Origin: Ignavibacteria bacterium
Lineage (GTDB): Bacteria; Bacteroidota; Ignavibacteria; Kapaibacteriales; Kapaibacteriaceae
DNA length: 64,000 bases
Reading direction: 5' to 3'
Assembly (NCBI GenBank): GCA_016707005.1
Contig: JADJIQ010000004.1
Span: forward strand, 248,001 to 312,000
The notes below the pieces were generated by a model that saw only the letters and a program-made list of their open reading frames with translations, was not told where the DNA came from and searched no databases. This document shows, piece by piece, positions 54,637 to 63,612 of this stretch (within the stretch, counting starts at the first letter, position 1; every line of letters starts with the position of its first letter). The position numbers and the translations under genes are program-made.

Positions 54637-57600
54637 TCCGATCGTTTTTCGTCTGTTTCGTCGTCCTCCTTACTGCCGGACCGCTGTTCGGGCAATCTCT
54701 GGATCTTCATGTCCGCAAGGCCACCCTCGATGCAAGAGATGTTCTGACCGTAGATCTTGTTCAATATGCTGCAGGATCGGACGGACGTGTTGCACTAGAG
54801 CCTTCGATGCTCACACTCACCATTGATGGCAAGATCGTTCCGATCACATCTGTCGTATGTCCGGAACCACCATCGCCTGTTGAGCTGTCATCGGTACTCA
54901 CGATCGACATCTCCGGATCAATGGTACGCGGTGGCCCAAACATCACATTGGCTCGTTCTGCGGCATATGCATGGATACGTGCACTCTCAGCAGGGTCTGA
55001 TTGTGCTATCACGGCCTTTGATCACAAGGCATCATTGGTGTCCGATTTTACGTCCGATACCGCCGCTTTAATGAAAGCAATTGCTGCACTCACACCGCGG
55101 GGAGGAACGGATTATGATGCCGGACTTCTTACCGAAGAGATCGGCGGATTGTCGATGGCTGCCACAGGTCGTGGCAAGCGTGTTCTCATCTTTCTCACCG
55201 ACGGCATCGGTACGGCGAACACATCGTACATGATCGAACAAGCGCGGCTCAATGGGATCACTGTTTACTGTGTGTCGCTTGGCATGTCTATGCCAGAATC
55301 CTTACGAACACTCAGTGAAGAGTCCGGTGGTTTGTGGTTTGAGAATGTCACTACCGTTGAACAGGCAGAGATGGCCTATCGTCGCATCCACGCAGATGCT
55401 ACATCGCCACTGAGCTGTTCAGCCAAAGCCGAGCTGCCGCCATCATGTTCTAAAGAACGTGTGCTTGTTCTGTCGAGCTCAAAGGAATCTATCAGACGGA
55501 TCATTGCTACCCCAGATTCTTCCGTCACACAGGCATCGATCAAACCTCTTTCCCTTCGATTTGAGAAGGGGGCTCCTCAACAACGCATCTCGATACGCGC
55601 TGGATCAATGCCACTCACCCTTACTGGCGTCAAGGTCACATCTTTGTCACCCGTGCGAGTGATGAGAGGAGAAGTAGAGATCGTGTTTCCGATCGTGATC
55701 GACGCATTAGACTCTGCAATGTTCACCGTTGTGAGCGAACATCGAGACAGCATCTATGCAGTTGGACGCATTCAATTCTCGGCAACACCCTGCCCCTTAC
55801 CCACTGTCTACACAAGCTCCGGAAAGCCCGTTGGGAGGCCTCTTAACCGAACGATCCATGTTGTATATCCGAATGGCGGTGAGCGAATTCCTGCGCATGC
55901 CAAACAGGAACTTCGTTATGACGGAGTACCGGCAGACTTACCCGTCCGTGTAGAGGTAAGCTATGATCTTGGGAACACCTGGACGCTTATTAGTGAACGG
56001 GCAACCGGACATGATATCCCTTGGAACGCACCATCGATCTCCAGCGATTCCTGTTTATTGCGTGTTTCGCAGGTGGTTCCTGATGAGATCCGCATGCAAC
56101 CAGTTTCCGTTATTCGGGGCGTACGCATCGAGCAATGTACATTTATAGGCGATGGAACTAGGCTTGCATCTGCGGCACTGGTCCAGAAGGACGCACGTTC
56201 CGCTGTGGACAGCCTCGTTCGAATCAGGGATGCAAACACCGGTGACGTGATCCATACATTCCCCGGCGTCCGTTATGCAGTTGTTCGAAATGGTACATCG
56301 ATCCTCACGTGGGGACTCACTGGTGTACTAGCGAGTTATGATCTGAACACCGGCAAACAACAATGGACGGCAGAGATAGCCCCTTCAACACAACTCATCA
56401 CATGTTCACCGAATGCGGACGGTACAATAGCTCTCGTGCTTGGCGGTTGGGATGACCGACCACGTGTGATCGACTGTGTAACGGGGCTCACCGTTGCCCG
56501 ACTTCCGAAGAATACACGAGACATCGAAAGTGGGATCATCTCTCCGGATGGATCCATGGTTGCCCTATGTAGCAGAGACTCCAGCATTTCGATCTATGAT
56601 GCTCGAAGCGGGACCTTACGACAACGGCTTACGGGATCAACACCAACACAATTCATCAAAGCAGCATTTTCACCATCGAGCACGCAGATCGTGGCTACGG
56701 CTGCCAATGGTACTGCTGTTGTATGGAATGTGGCCGAAGGGCTGGTACAACGTGTGATCGCCAAGAGACAATACGTCAATGACAACTCTTATGTGACGTT
56801 TCTCCCCGACGGCTCTCGCGTTGTACTCGAGACCGGGAAAGATCAGACATCGATCGTTGATATTGCTTCAGGTGAAAACATTGTGACCATGCAACGGACG
56901 CTTGGTGTTGGCGGAGTGATGACGGCGGTCTGCTCCCGAGACGGTTCACGTGTAGCATTGTCGTCTTTGGGTCGTGTAACGGTTCACGAAACAGCCACGG
57001 GCGTGATGATCTACGAAATGCGACAGGTAGACTACAACCCTTCGTTCTCTGCAGACGGTTCGCGTCTTGCACTTCGAACCTCAGAGTCCGAGGCTGGCGT
57101 TTATGAGATCAGTCCGGCAATTCTTCAGGCAGACTCCAGTGACGCGAGCTGGGCCATCTTTCTCACCAAGGCCAAGCTTCGCAATGTGCGATTCAGTCAA
57201 CTACCGGTTGGAGAATCGATTGACTCCGTGATCCGCGGTGGTCTTGTGAATGGCACTCTTGACACGATCCGCCTTGATCGTCTGAGGATCGAAGGTTCAG
57301 AAGTACGTCATTTTGGTCTACGAACACTTCCGGGAGCTGTGATCCCGCCCGGGGACAGTATCGATATTGAATACTCATTTACGCCGAATCTGGCTGGTGA
57401 ACGTGCCGCGTTGATCGTGGCTGAGGTTACCGGCGGCGTTCTTCGCGCACGAATCAGTGGCCCGGCACGAGGGAACATTCTGTCAGCAGAGGCAGAATTC
57501 TTGAATTGCGGCGTGCTCGACGTAGGAGAATCGCGAGACGTGGTGGCTGATGGACTCATCTACAATAGCGGAAAGACTCCGGTACGCATCCGTTCGATCA

Positions 57601-58496
57601 AGAATGTTGGTCCCGATGCTTCGTCCTTTGAACTCCTAAGCGAATCGTCATTCGTTGTAGAACCAGGTGAAAAACGTGAACTCCTCATCCGATTCAGTGC
57701 CCTTCGTGAAGGTCGAGTAACGACTCGATTAGCATTCGACATCGAAGGATATCCGGAGACGCTTTATGCCACCGTCTATGGTCGGGGCGCTATCGATACC
57801 TTCCGCGTGGCTCTTTCAGACCCTACCACCTTCCGCGGCATTCTCCTTCCAACGGCCGTGATCCCTCCAAAGGGGACATTCACGAGCGGCGTATATGATG
57901 TTCTCGGTCTTACGGGCGGCTACAGCATCACGGACAACGTCATGGCCACCATCGGGGGCGTGTTGCCGTTGCCGAATCGATGGTTTGGCGCTTCAGGCTA
58001 TGATGCCTCGTGGAGCGCAGCATGGTCGCTTGGTGCAAAGGCTGGCTTTGTAATTAGCCCCGATATCGTTGTTGGAGGGGGCTATCAACTCGGCCAAAGT
58101 TATTACGATCAAGATGTGTCTGAAAAGCTCGAATCGAAGATCACCTTCAATGCCTTATGGGCGACGGCTGGTTGGGGTAATGATGACAGTCGGCTGAACA
58201 CATACCTCGGCTATGCGTTCAAGTATCACACCACAGGGTATGAAGGCTCCTACAATGCCGATGCTACGATCTTTGGTGTGGGATATGACCGACGACTGGG
58301 ATATCACTGGAAGATCTGCGGAGAGGTGTTCTTCATGCGAACGATGACGTTCGTACCGATCACCGTCACGGCCCGATACTTTGATGCCGTTCAGGCGTTT
58401 GAGTTTGGATTAACGGTTACAGGAATTGCTGCAAGTGGCGCAGAAGCCTCATCATGGCCCGTTATTCCAATGGTGTCATGGGTTAGGCGCTGGTAA
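54633..58496 (+). CDS. Giant exported protein: VWA, beta-propeller, HYDIN-like and outer-membrane barrel
   Basis: 1287 residues. Signal peptide (MIRSFFVCFVVLLTAGPLFG), VWA domain at ~85-255 with the metal site D92-x-S94-x-S96, an immunoglobulin-like domain (~390-490, VYPNGGERIPAHAKQELRYD), a WD40-like propeller (~525-835; ISIYDARSGTLRQRLTGSTP, FSADGSRLALR), HYDIN/ASPM-like sandwich domains (~850-1046; GEKRELLIRFSA) and a C-terminal ~200-residue barrel-like region ending in SWVRRW. The order suggests a protein held in the outer membrane that shows binding modules on one side. Its 3' end overlaps the convergent GH13 gene by 14 bases. Confidence 0.75.
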   Translation: MIRSFFVCFVVLLTAGPLFGQSLDLHVRKATLDARDVLTVDLVQYAAGSDGRVALEPSMLTLTIDGKIVPITSVVCPEPPSPVELSSVLTIDISGSMVRGGPNITLARSAAYAWIRALSAGSDCAITAFDHKASLVSDFTSDTAALMKAIAALTPRGGTDYDAGLLTEEIGGLSMAATGRGKRVLIFLTDGIGTANTSYMIEQARLNGITVYCVSLGMSMPESLRTLSEESGGLWFENVTTVEQAEMAYRRIHADATSPLSCSAKAELPPSCSKERVLVLSSSKESIRRIIATPDSSVTQASIKPLSLRFEKGAPQQRISIRAGSMPLTLTGVKVTSLSPVRVMRGEVEIVFPIVIDALDSAMFTVVSEHRDSIYAVGRIQFSATPCPLPTVYTSSGKPVGRPLNRTIHVVYPNGGERIPAHAKQELRYDGVPADLPVRVEVSYDLGNTWTLISERATGHDIPWNAPSISSDSCLLRVSQVVPDEIRMQPVSVIRGVRIEQCTFIGDGTRLASAALVQKDARSAVDSLVRIRDANTGDVIHTFPGVRYAVVRNGTSILTWGLTGVLASYDLNTGKQQWTAEIAPSTQLITCSPNADGTIALVLGGWDDRPRVIDCVTGLTVARLPKNTRDIESGIISPDGSMVALCSRDSSISIYDARSGTLRQRLTGSTPTQFIKAAFSPSSTQIVATAANGTAVVWNVAEGLVQRVIAKRQYVNDNSYVTFLPDGSRVVLETGKDQTSIVDIASGENIVTMQRTLGVGGVMTAVCSRDGSRVALSSLGRVTVHETATGVMIYEMRQVDYNPSFSADGSRLALRTSESEAGVYEISPAILQADSSDASWAIFLTKAKLRNVRFSQLPVGESIDSVIRGGLVNGTLDTIRLDRLRIEGSEVRHFGLRTLPGAVIPPGDSIDIEYSFTPNLAGERAALIVAEVTGGVLRARISGPARGNILSAEAEFLNCGVLDVGESRDVVADGLIYNSGKTPVRIRSIKNVGPDASSFELLSESSFVVEPGEKRELLIRFSALREGRVTTRLAFDIEGYPETLYATVYGRGAIDTFRVALSDPTTFRGILLPTAVIPPKGTFTSGVYDVLGLTGGYSITDNVMATIGGVLPLPNRWFGASGYDASWSAAWSLGAKAGFVISPDIVVGGGYQLGQSYYDQDVSEKLESKITFNALWATAGWGNDDSRLNTYLGYAFKYHTTGYEGSYNADATIFGVGYDRRLGYHWKICGEVFFMRTMTFVPITVTARYFDAVQAFEFGLTVTGIAASGAEASSWPVIPMVSWVRRW

Positions 58497-60360
58497 CCCG
58501 ATGCAGGGTTGGGATCACCACAACGTCTGATCCGCCAATGTCTATCGAGATCTCCCCTGCATGCACATGAACGCCCTTGGTCGGAGCTGCGAATAGGAGT
58601 CCGGGTGTACGTGATATCTGAATGCGGATGGTTCGAGCAGACTCCTTGATGTTGACCACAACAAGTATTCCTCGTCGGCTTCCGGACCCATGCCTGACGT
58701 ATGCCACAACGTCGGGGTCGTCAACATCAACCCGTTGCACGCCGTCATCGTCACGAAGTACTGAGAGTACATCCATCGCCTGTAACTGACGAAGTTTCTC
58801 GATCAACCACTCAGCATGAACAACTCCTGTATCCCATGGGAGCGGAACATCATTGAACAATGCAAGCATTGACGTAGGGTTCTTTGCGATCTCTTCGGGG
58901 GTGAAGCCTAACCCGGTGTTTACCGGCCGTGTCTCATTGAGTTCTACGCCGGCATGGAGAAACGAGACACCCCTCGGTAAGAACCGAAGGAAGAGCCATA
59001 GCGCAGCTCCTGCTCGTTGGGGTAGTCGTTCGGCAGCACGGGGGGTATTGTGGGACTCAGGAGTAGCAAGGTACCTGATCGGAATGTCGTTCGCTGACAC
59101 TCTGTCAATGAACCGCGACAGTTTCTGCGGATCATGTGCATCGAATGGCAAATAGCCGATCACTGCGTCGTACCCGGTAGAGCGGGAAACTTCCGTGATA
59201 TGGAAGTTCTCTTCGAAGAGCATGAAGTCGGCCTTTAACGCCGTACTCTCGGAGACGATCCGCGATCGCAGATCTCTTGGCAGTGCATGCCCCATATCGA
59301 TCATGGCACCATCGATCCCGAACATGCGGATGTAATGCGGAATGATCCCGGCGATCGTATTCCACAACGATGTCTGTCGATAGTCCGATCGATCGAGATC
59401 ACGTTCAAACATCCGGATCGTGTTATAGGCCATGTAGCGATAAGCTGGATGATCATGGAGACGCAGATAGGTTACATCGCTCCATGCCGGCTGTGGATCG
59501 TCCGGTGGCCAATCCGCAAATGCTCCGGGAATTCGAAGGATCTTGCCCTGGGGACCGATACCTTTCCAACCGTGTTCATCCTTGGTCACCTTCATCGGCA
59601 TTACATCGAACAACGTGCGATATGCTTCTGACGGCTCAGGAAGATGCGTGAAGTCGCCCCCTTCTACCTTCTCATGCATTGTTCGCAACTCATCGGCAGT
59701 GAACGTAGGTGAGCGGAATGACTCGATCGATCCCAGCTTCGACTCATCGACCCAATAAAACCAATTTGGATGTCCTTGTACGTATTCACTATCGATGCTT
59801 ACAGTACGAAGAACGGTCTCCAACACCACCTTCATACCAAGCAAATGGCATATCTCGATAAAAACACGCGCCTGATCATCAACGGACATGTCAATACACG
59901 GTTCAGCCAGTTGAGGATCCAACCGAAACGGATGCTTCACGGCATAAGGAGAACCAAGTTGCCCCTTACGTCCAATGGCACCGATCTCTGTGATCGGAAG
60001 AAGAACGAGCGTATCCACGTCAAGCGAGTGTAGGTATGGAATGAGTCCAAGGAGTTTGAGGAAGGTTCCTGTTGAGCGCCATCCATCCTTGTCAGTACCT
60101 GGACCATGATCATACGACGTTGCTTGTCGGACCATCGCATTGTAGGCAACGGCACGGTCCAATGACCAGGTTGCTTTCTGATCTCTCTTCCGTCGTATGG
60201 CATCGAGCCGGCGCAATTGATGGAGGAGATACGACGCACCGGAAGAGAATGTCACCGGCGTGTGTGCTCCGACCCACGCTCCGGGCACTGTGTAGGGATG
60301 CCACGTAGCTTGTTCTTGTTCTTCAAGAGTGTTGATCAATCTGAGGATCAGCGGCGTCAC
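58483..60360 (-). CDS. GH13 (alpha-amylase superfamily) protein, GlgE-like
   Basis: 625 residues. TIM-barrel motifs are recognisable: LPITEIGAIGRKGQLGSPYA, GMKVVLETVLR, nucleophile D355 (GIDGAMIDMGHALP), acid/base E383 or E384 (MLFEENFH) and ESHNTPRA as the third site, where the usual His-Asp is Ser-His-Asn. A C-terminal beta domain ends the protein. Spacing and the IDxGHALP pattern are closest to maltosyltransferase GlgE-type proteins, but it lacks their N-terminal dimer domain, so the reaction is uncertain. It overlaps uvrC by four bases. Confidence 0.7.
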   Translation of the reverse strand: MTPLILRLINTLEEQEQATWHPYTVPGAWVGAHTPVTFSSGASYLLHQLRRLDAIRRKRDQKATWSLDRAVAYNAMVRQATSYDHGPGTDKDGWRSTGTFLKLLGLIPYLHSLDVDTLVLLPITEIGAIGRKGQLGSPYAVKHPFRLDPQLAEPCIDMSVDDQARVFIEICHLLGMKVVLETVLRTVSIDSEYVQGHPNWFYWVDESKLGSIESFRSPTFTADELRTMHEKVEGGDFTHLPEPSEAYRTLFDVMPMKVTKDEHGWKGIGPQGKILRIPGAFADWPPDDPQPAWSDVTYLRLHDHPAYRYMAYNTIRMFERDLDRSDYRQTSLWNTIAGIIPHYIRMFGIDGAMIDMGHALPRDLRSRIVSESTALKADFMLFEENFHITEVSRSTGYDAVIGYLPFDAHDPQKLSRFIDRVSANDIPIRYLATPESHNTPRAAERLPQRAGAALWLFLRFLPRGVSFLHAGVELNETRPVNTGLGFTPEEIAKNPTSMLALFNDVPLPWDTGVVHAEWLIEKLRQLQAMDVLSVLRDDDGVQRVDVDDPDVVAYVRHGSGSRRGILVVVNIKESARTIRIQISRTPGLLFAAPTKGVHVHAGEISIDIGGSDVVVIPTLHRVTSA

Positions 60361-62213
60361 GTAGTTCTCTCCGCAGCATGGTAATGATCGAAGACCTTCT
60401 TTGCCATCGTCTTGCCGACTACTTCTGCAAGGACTTCGTATGTCGATTCGCGAACTCGTTCAACCGACCCAATGATCGACAGAAGCTTTTGGGCGGAAGC
60501 CTCACCAACACCCGGGATCTCTGTGAGTTCGGTCTGTAATGTTCGCTTGTCTCTCAAAGTTCTGTGATACGTGATCGCAAAACGGTGTGCTTCATCGCGC
60601 GCTTGCTGCAGGAGTCGCAAACTCGCCGATGTTTTTGCGAGATACAGTGGCACGGACTGCCCGGGCACGAAGACTTCTTCCAAACGTTTTGCAAGGCCGA
60701 CAACCGTGAATCTTCCTATCAATCCGAGTGAGGCAAAGATCTCCATAGCGTGAGAGAGTTGCCCCTTCCCTCCATCGATGATCACGAGGTCCGGAAGATC
60801 TGTTCCCTCTTCGAGCGCTCTGCTATAGCGCCTCGTGATCACTTCCTTCATCGCCTCAAAGTCGTCATTGCCTTCCACTGTACGAAGCTTGAAGTGTCGG
60901 TACTCAGACTTCTTTGGTTTACCATCCACGAATACCACCATGGATGAGACATAATCGGTTCCTTGCATGTGAGAGTTGTCGAAACATTCTATTCTGCGCG
61001 GCATTCGCTCCATTCTCAGGTCCTGCTGCAGGGACAGGATCGCACGTGGCATCGACTGATCCTTCTGCGCCTGCTGCATGAGTAACTCTCGAAGCAACAC
61101 ATCTGCATTCATCTCTGCCATTGCAAGCAATTTTCGTTTGTCTCCGATCTTCGGCACGAGGATCTCAACGTTCTTCCCACGCTGCTCCCGAAGATACTCG
61201 GCTAAAACGTCCACATCCTCGATCTCGGTCTGGATGAGCACTTCGTCTGGGAAGTGTTCTGCTTCGAGGTACCAACGCTCGATAGTGGTCCTCAAGATCT
61301 CAGAATCGGACCGATCCCGCGACCCTCCAATGAAATAGTGCCGTTTCCCAATGAGCTTCCCATCGCGTATTGTAAATACAACGGTGCATGCCGTACCCTC
61401 TGCACGTGAAAGCGCAAAAACGTCTCGATCTGTATCGTCGGTAGCAAGGACCTTCTGTTTCGATGTGTATTCCCGTAATCGGTCGAGGCGCCCCCTTACA
61501 ACTGCAGCATCTTCAAATCGTAGATCATCTGCCAATTGCATCATGCGATCTTCGAGCTGACGTTCCAGATCCTTGGTGCGCCCGTTCAGAACCTGTTGTG
61601 CCTGACGGATGTACTCGTTGTACCGTTCTCGATCGATGTGACCTTCGCAGGGTCCATCACATTTCTTGATGTGGTAATCAAGGCAGACCTTCCACCGTCC
61701 GGCATCTATCGTTGCATCCGTTAGTGCAAGCTCACAAGATCGTAATGGGAAGATCGACCGCAGGGTCTTGAGGAGTGAATAGAGGTAGGTACCGTCTGTA
61801 TACGGTCCGAAGTACTTACTTCCATCGCGCACCACCCGTCGCGTTTTGAACACTCGCGGATACTCTTCCTTGGTGATCCGGATATAGGGGTAGGACTTAT
61901 CATCCTTGAGCAGGATGTTGTACTTCGGCCGATGCTCCTTGATGAGTGTATTCTCAAGGATCAGCGCTTCTACTTCCGTGTCTGTTACGATCACCTCGAG
62001 GTCGGCGATCTTTCGAACGAGTGCCTTGGTTTTAGCGTCTACCGGACGTCCCTCTTGGAAATAGGACCGGACGCGGTTTCGCAGGCTTTTTGCCTTTCCC
62101 ACATAGATGATCTGCCCCTCTGCATCTTTATGCAGGTATACGCCGGGTTTGGTGGGGAGCCCTGCGATCTTTGTTTCCAGGGCCTCGGAAAGGAGGGGGC
62201 GATCATTGTCCAT
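60357..62213 (-). CDS. uvrC: Excinuclease ABC subunit C
   Basis: 618 residues from ATG 62213. GIY-YIG nuclease (TKPGVYLHKDAEGQIIYVGK, then AKSLRNRVRSYF), CHL-type cysteines and UvrB-binding helices (LADDLRFEDAAVVRGRLDRL), the RNase-H-like second nuclease (RRIECFDNSHMQGTDYVSSM, VIIDGGKGQL) and a C-terminal helix-hairpin-helix. Makes both incisions in nucleotide excision repair. Its ATG follows a TACCTTTG box by five bases. Confidence 0.96.
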   Translation of the reverse strand: MDNDRPLLSEALETKIAGLPTKPGVYLHKDAEGQIIYVGKAKSLRNRVRSYFQEGRPVDAKTKALVRKIADLEVIVTDTEVEALILENTLIKEHRPKYNILLKDDKSYPYIRITKEEYPRVFKTRRVVRDGSKYFGPYTDGTYLYSLLKTLRSIFPLRSCELALTDATIDAGRWKVCLDYHIKKCDGPCEGHIDRERYNEYIRQAQQVLNGRTKDLERQLEDRMMQLADDLRFEDAAVVRGRLDRLREYTSKQKVLATDDTDRDVFALSRAEGTACTVVFTIRDGKLIGKRHYFIGGSRDRSDSEILRTTIERWYLEAEHFPDEVLIQTEIEDVDVLAEYLREQRGKNVEILVPKIGDKRKLLAMAEMNADVLLRELLMQQAQKDQSMPRAILSLQQDLRMERMPRRIECFDNSHMQGTDYVSSMVVFVDGKPKKSEYRHFKLRTVEGNDDFEAMKEVITRRYSRALEEGTDLPDLVIIDGGKGQLSHAMEIFASLGLIGRFTVVGLAKRLEEVFVPGQSVPLYLAKTSASLRLLQQARDEAHRFAITYHRTLRDKRTLQTELTEIPGVGEASAQKLLSIIGSVERVRESTYEVLAEVVGKTMAKKVFDHYHAAERTT

Positions 62214-62218
62214 CACAG

Positions 62219-62226
62219 CAAAGGTA
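62219..62226 (-). promoter_or_regulatory. Promoter box TACCTTTG five bases before uvrC ATG
   Basis: Exact TAnnTTTG on the minus strand with the leaderless spacing also seen at pheS. Confidence 0.5.
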
Positions 62227-62292
62227 GCGCAATTCGTGCGACCTCTTGGCACGTCGCGTATATTGTGGAACGATCATTTTGGGAGGATTGCG

Positions 62293-63609
62293 GTGCAGCA
62301 GGATACGGATGTGATTCACTCCATTGAGGAGATCGCCAAGGAGCTCAAGGATGCTGCTTGGTTCATTGGTCAACGCGTCATCAATCGGGAGGAAGTGATC
62401 GAGCAGGCCTTCTGTGCCCTCCTCACGGCCGAGCACGCCTTGCTTCAGAGCCGGACCGGCGTGGGCAAGTCCCTGCTGGCGGAGCAGATCTTCAGCATGT
62501 TTGAAGGGGCTCGCCTTTTTCGAGTCCAGGCCAGTAAGGAACAACAGCCGGACACATTCTTTGGAGGACTGGACCTCGAGGAACTCAAGGCAGGCCGCAT
62601 CATTCACAATACGAAGGGTTCGCTCGTAGAAAGCGATTTTGGCTTCATCGACGAGATCTTTGATGCGAATGACTTCACCCTTCGTGCCCTCCTATCGCTT
62701 CTGAATGAACGTCGCCTGCTTCGTGGACTCCAGGATGTAGCGTCACCGCTTCATTCCGTGATCGCCGCTACAAACTATCTCCGCGTGAGCGAGGTAACGG
62801 AAGCACTCTTAGACCGATTCCTGTTCAAGGCCGTTATCCTGCCTGATAAGGATCCCTTCATTCAGTATCAGATCTCTCAGCGGTATCTCGTCCACGGCGG
62901 ACGTCCGGCAGTACCTGAAAAGCGGATCCCCCTTACGCGACTGCAGCACATGCATCGCATCATCACTGGCCGTAGTGACGACTTCCAGATCGCGATCACC
63001 AACGAGTTGCTGTATTTCACGAACATTGTGATCCGTCACTTTGAGTTTCTTCGTAATCGGCAGCTCAGCGAACACGCAAAACGTGGTGAGGGAACAGACT
63101 TCTACATCTCCCCTCGGACCCAGGCAAAGTCTCTTGACCTCCTTCGTGCACTTGCTCTTCTCAAGGGGCGAACCAACGTCGTACATGACGATGTAAGCCG
63201 CCTGTACTTCATCTTCTCAACGGTTGGCCTGCCCGAAGAAATGGCTCTTTTCAAGAAGGCCTATACTACCGTTCTCAATTCATTGACGGCTTCGCGCGGG
63301 TTCGACCAAGTGACGATCCTTCTCGATTTCACGGACCTCCTTCGAGAGATCAAGGATGATCCGAAGATCATGCTGGAGCCCCTTTCTCGATTTGCTGAAT
63401 CACCGGTCCGGCGCACGTTCTTGGAGTGGGTTAAGGAGAAGTTCGGCAGCGAACAGCCGCATGAACAGAACAGGAAGCTGCTCGAACAGTTCCTGGTGGA
63501 CTTTGTGCCCGTGTGCGATGAAGTCCGCGAGTTGAAGAATTCTGTTGAAAAGACTCTTCAACAGACAATGATCATTGTAGAGCGAGAGCTCCAGCGCATA
63601 GGTTCGTAG
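62293..63609 (+). CDS. MoxR-family AAA+ ATPase (RavA-like)
   Basis: 438 residues from GTG 62293, which has GGGAGG seven bases upstream; the frame is open farther back but overlaps the uvrC start. Walker A SRTGVGKSLLAEQIF, Walker B GFIDEIFDANDFTLRALLSL, sensor IAATNYLR and arginine finger region LLDRFLFKAV. The size and Walker B type fit the RavA branch. MoxR ATPases act as chaperones for VWA-domain partners; the next gene is the probable partner. Confidence 0.9.
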   Translation: MQQDTDVIHSIEEIAKELKDAAWFIGQRVINREEVIEQAFCALLTAEHALLQSRTGVGKSLLAEQIFSMFEGARLFRVQASKEQQPDTFFGGLDLEELKAGRIIHNTKGSLVESDFGFIDEIFDANDFTLRALLSLLNERRLLRGLQDVASPLHSVIAATNYLRVSEVTEALLDRFLFKAVILPDKDPFIQYQISQRYLVHGGRPAVPEKRIPLTRLQHMHRIITGRSDDFQIAITNELLYFTNIVIRHFEFLRNRQLSEHAKRGEGTDFYISPRTQAKSLDLLRALALLKGRTNVVHDDVSRLYFIFSTVGLPEEMALFKKAYTTVLNSLTASRGFDQVTILLDFTDLLREIKDDPKIMLEPLSRFAESPVRRTFLEWVKEKFGSEQPHEQNRKLLEQFLVDFVPVCDEVRELKNSVEKTLQQTMIIVERELQRIGS

Positions 63610-63612
63610 ACG

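Noticed and set aside
62107..62292. Upstream extension of the MoxR gene
   Set aside because: It overlaps the uvrC start in antisense, has no family similarity, and a good ribosome binding site precedes GTG 62293.
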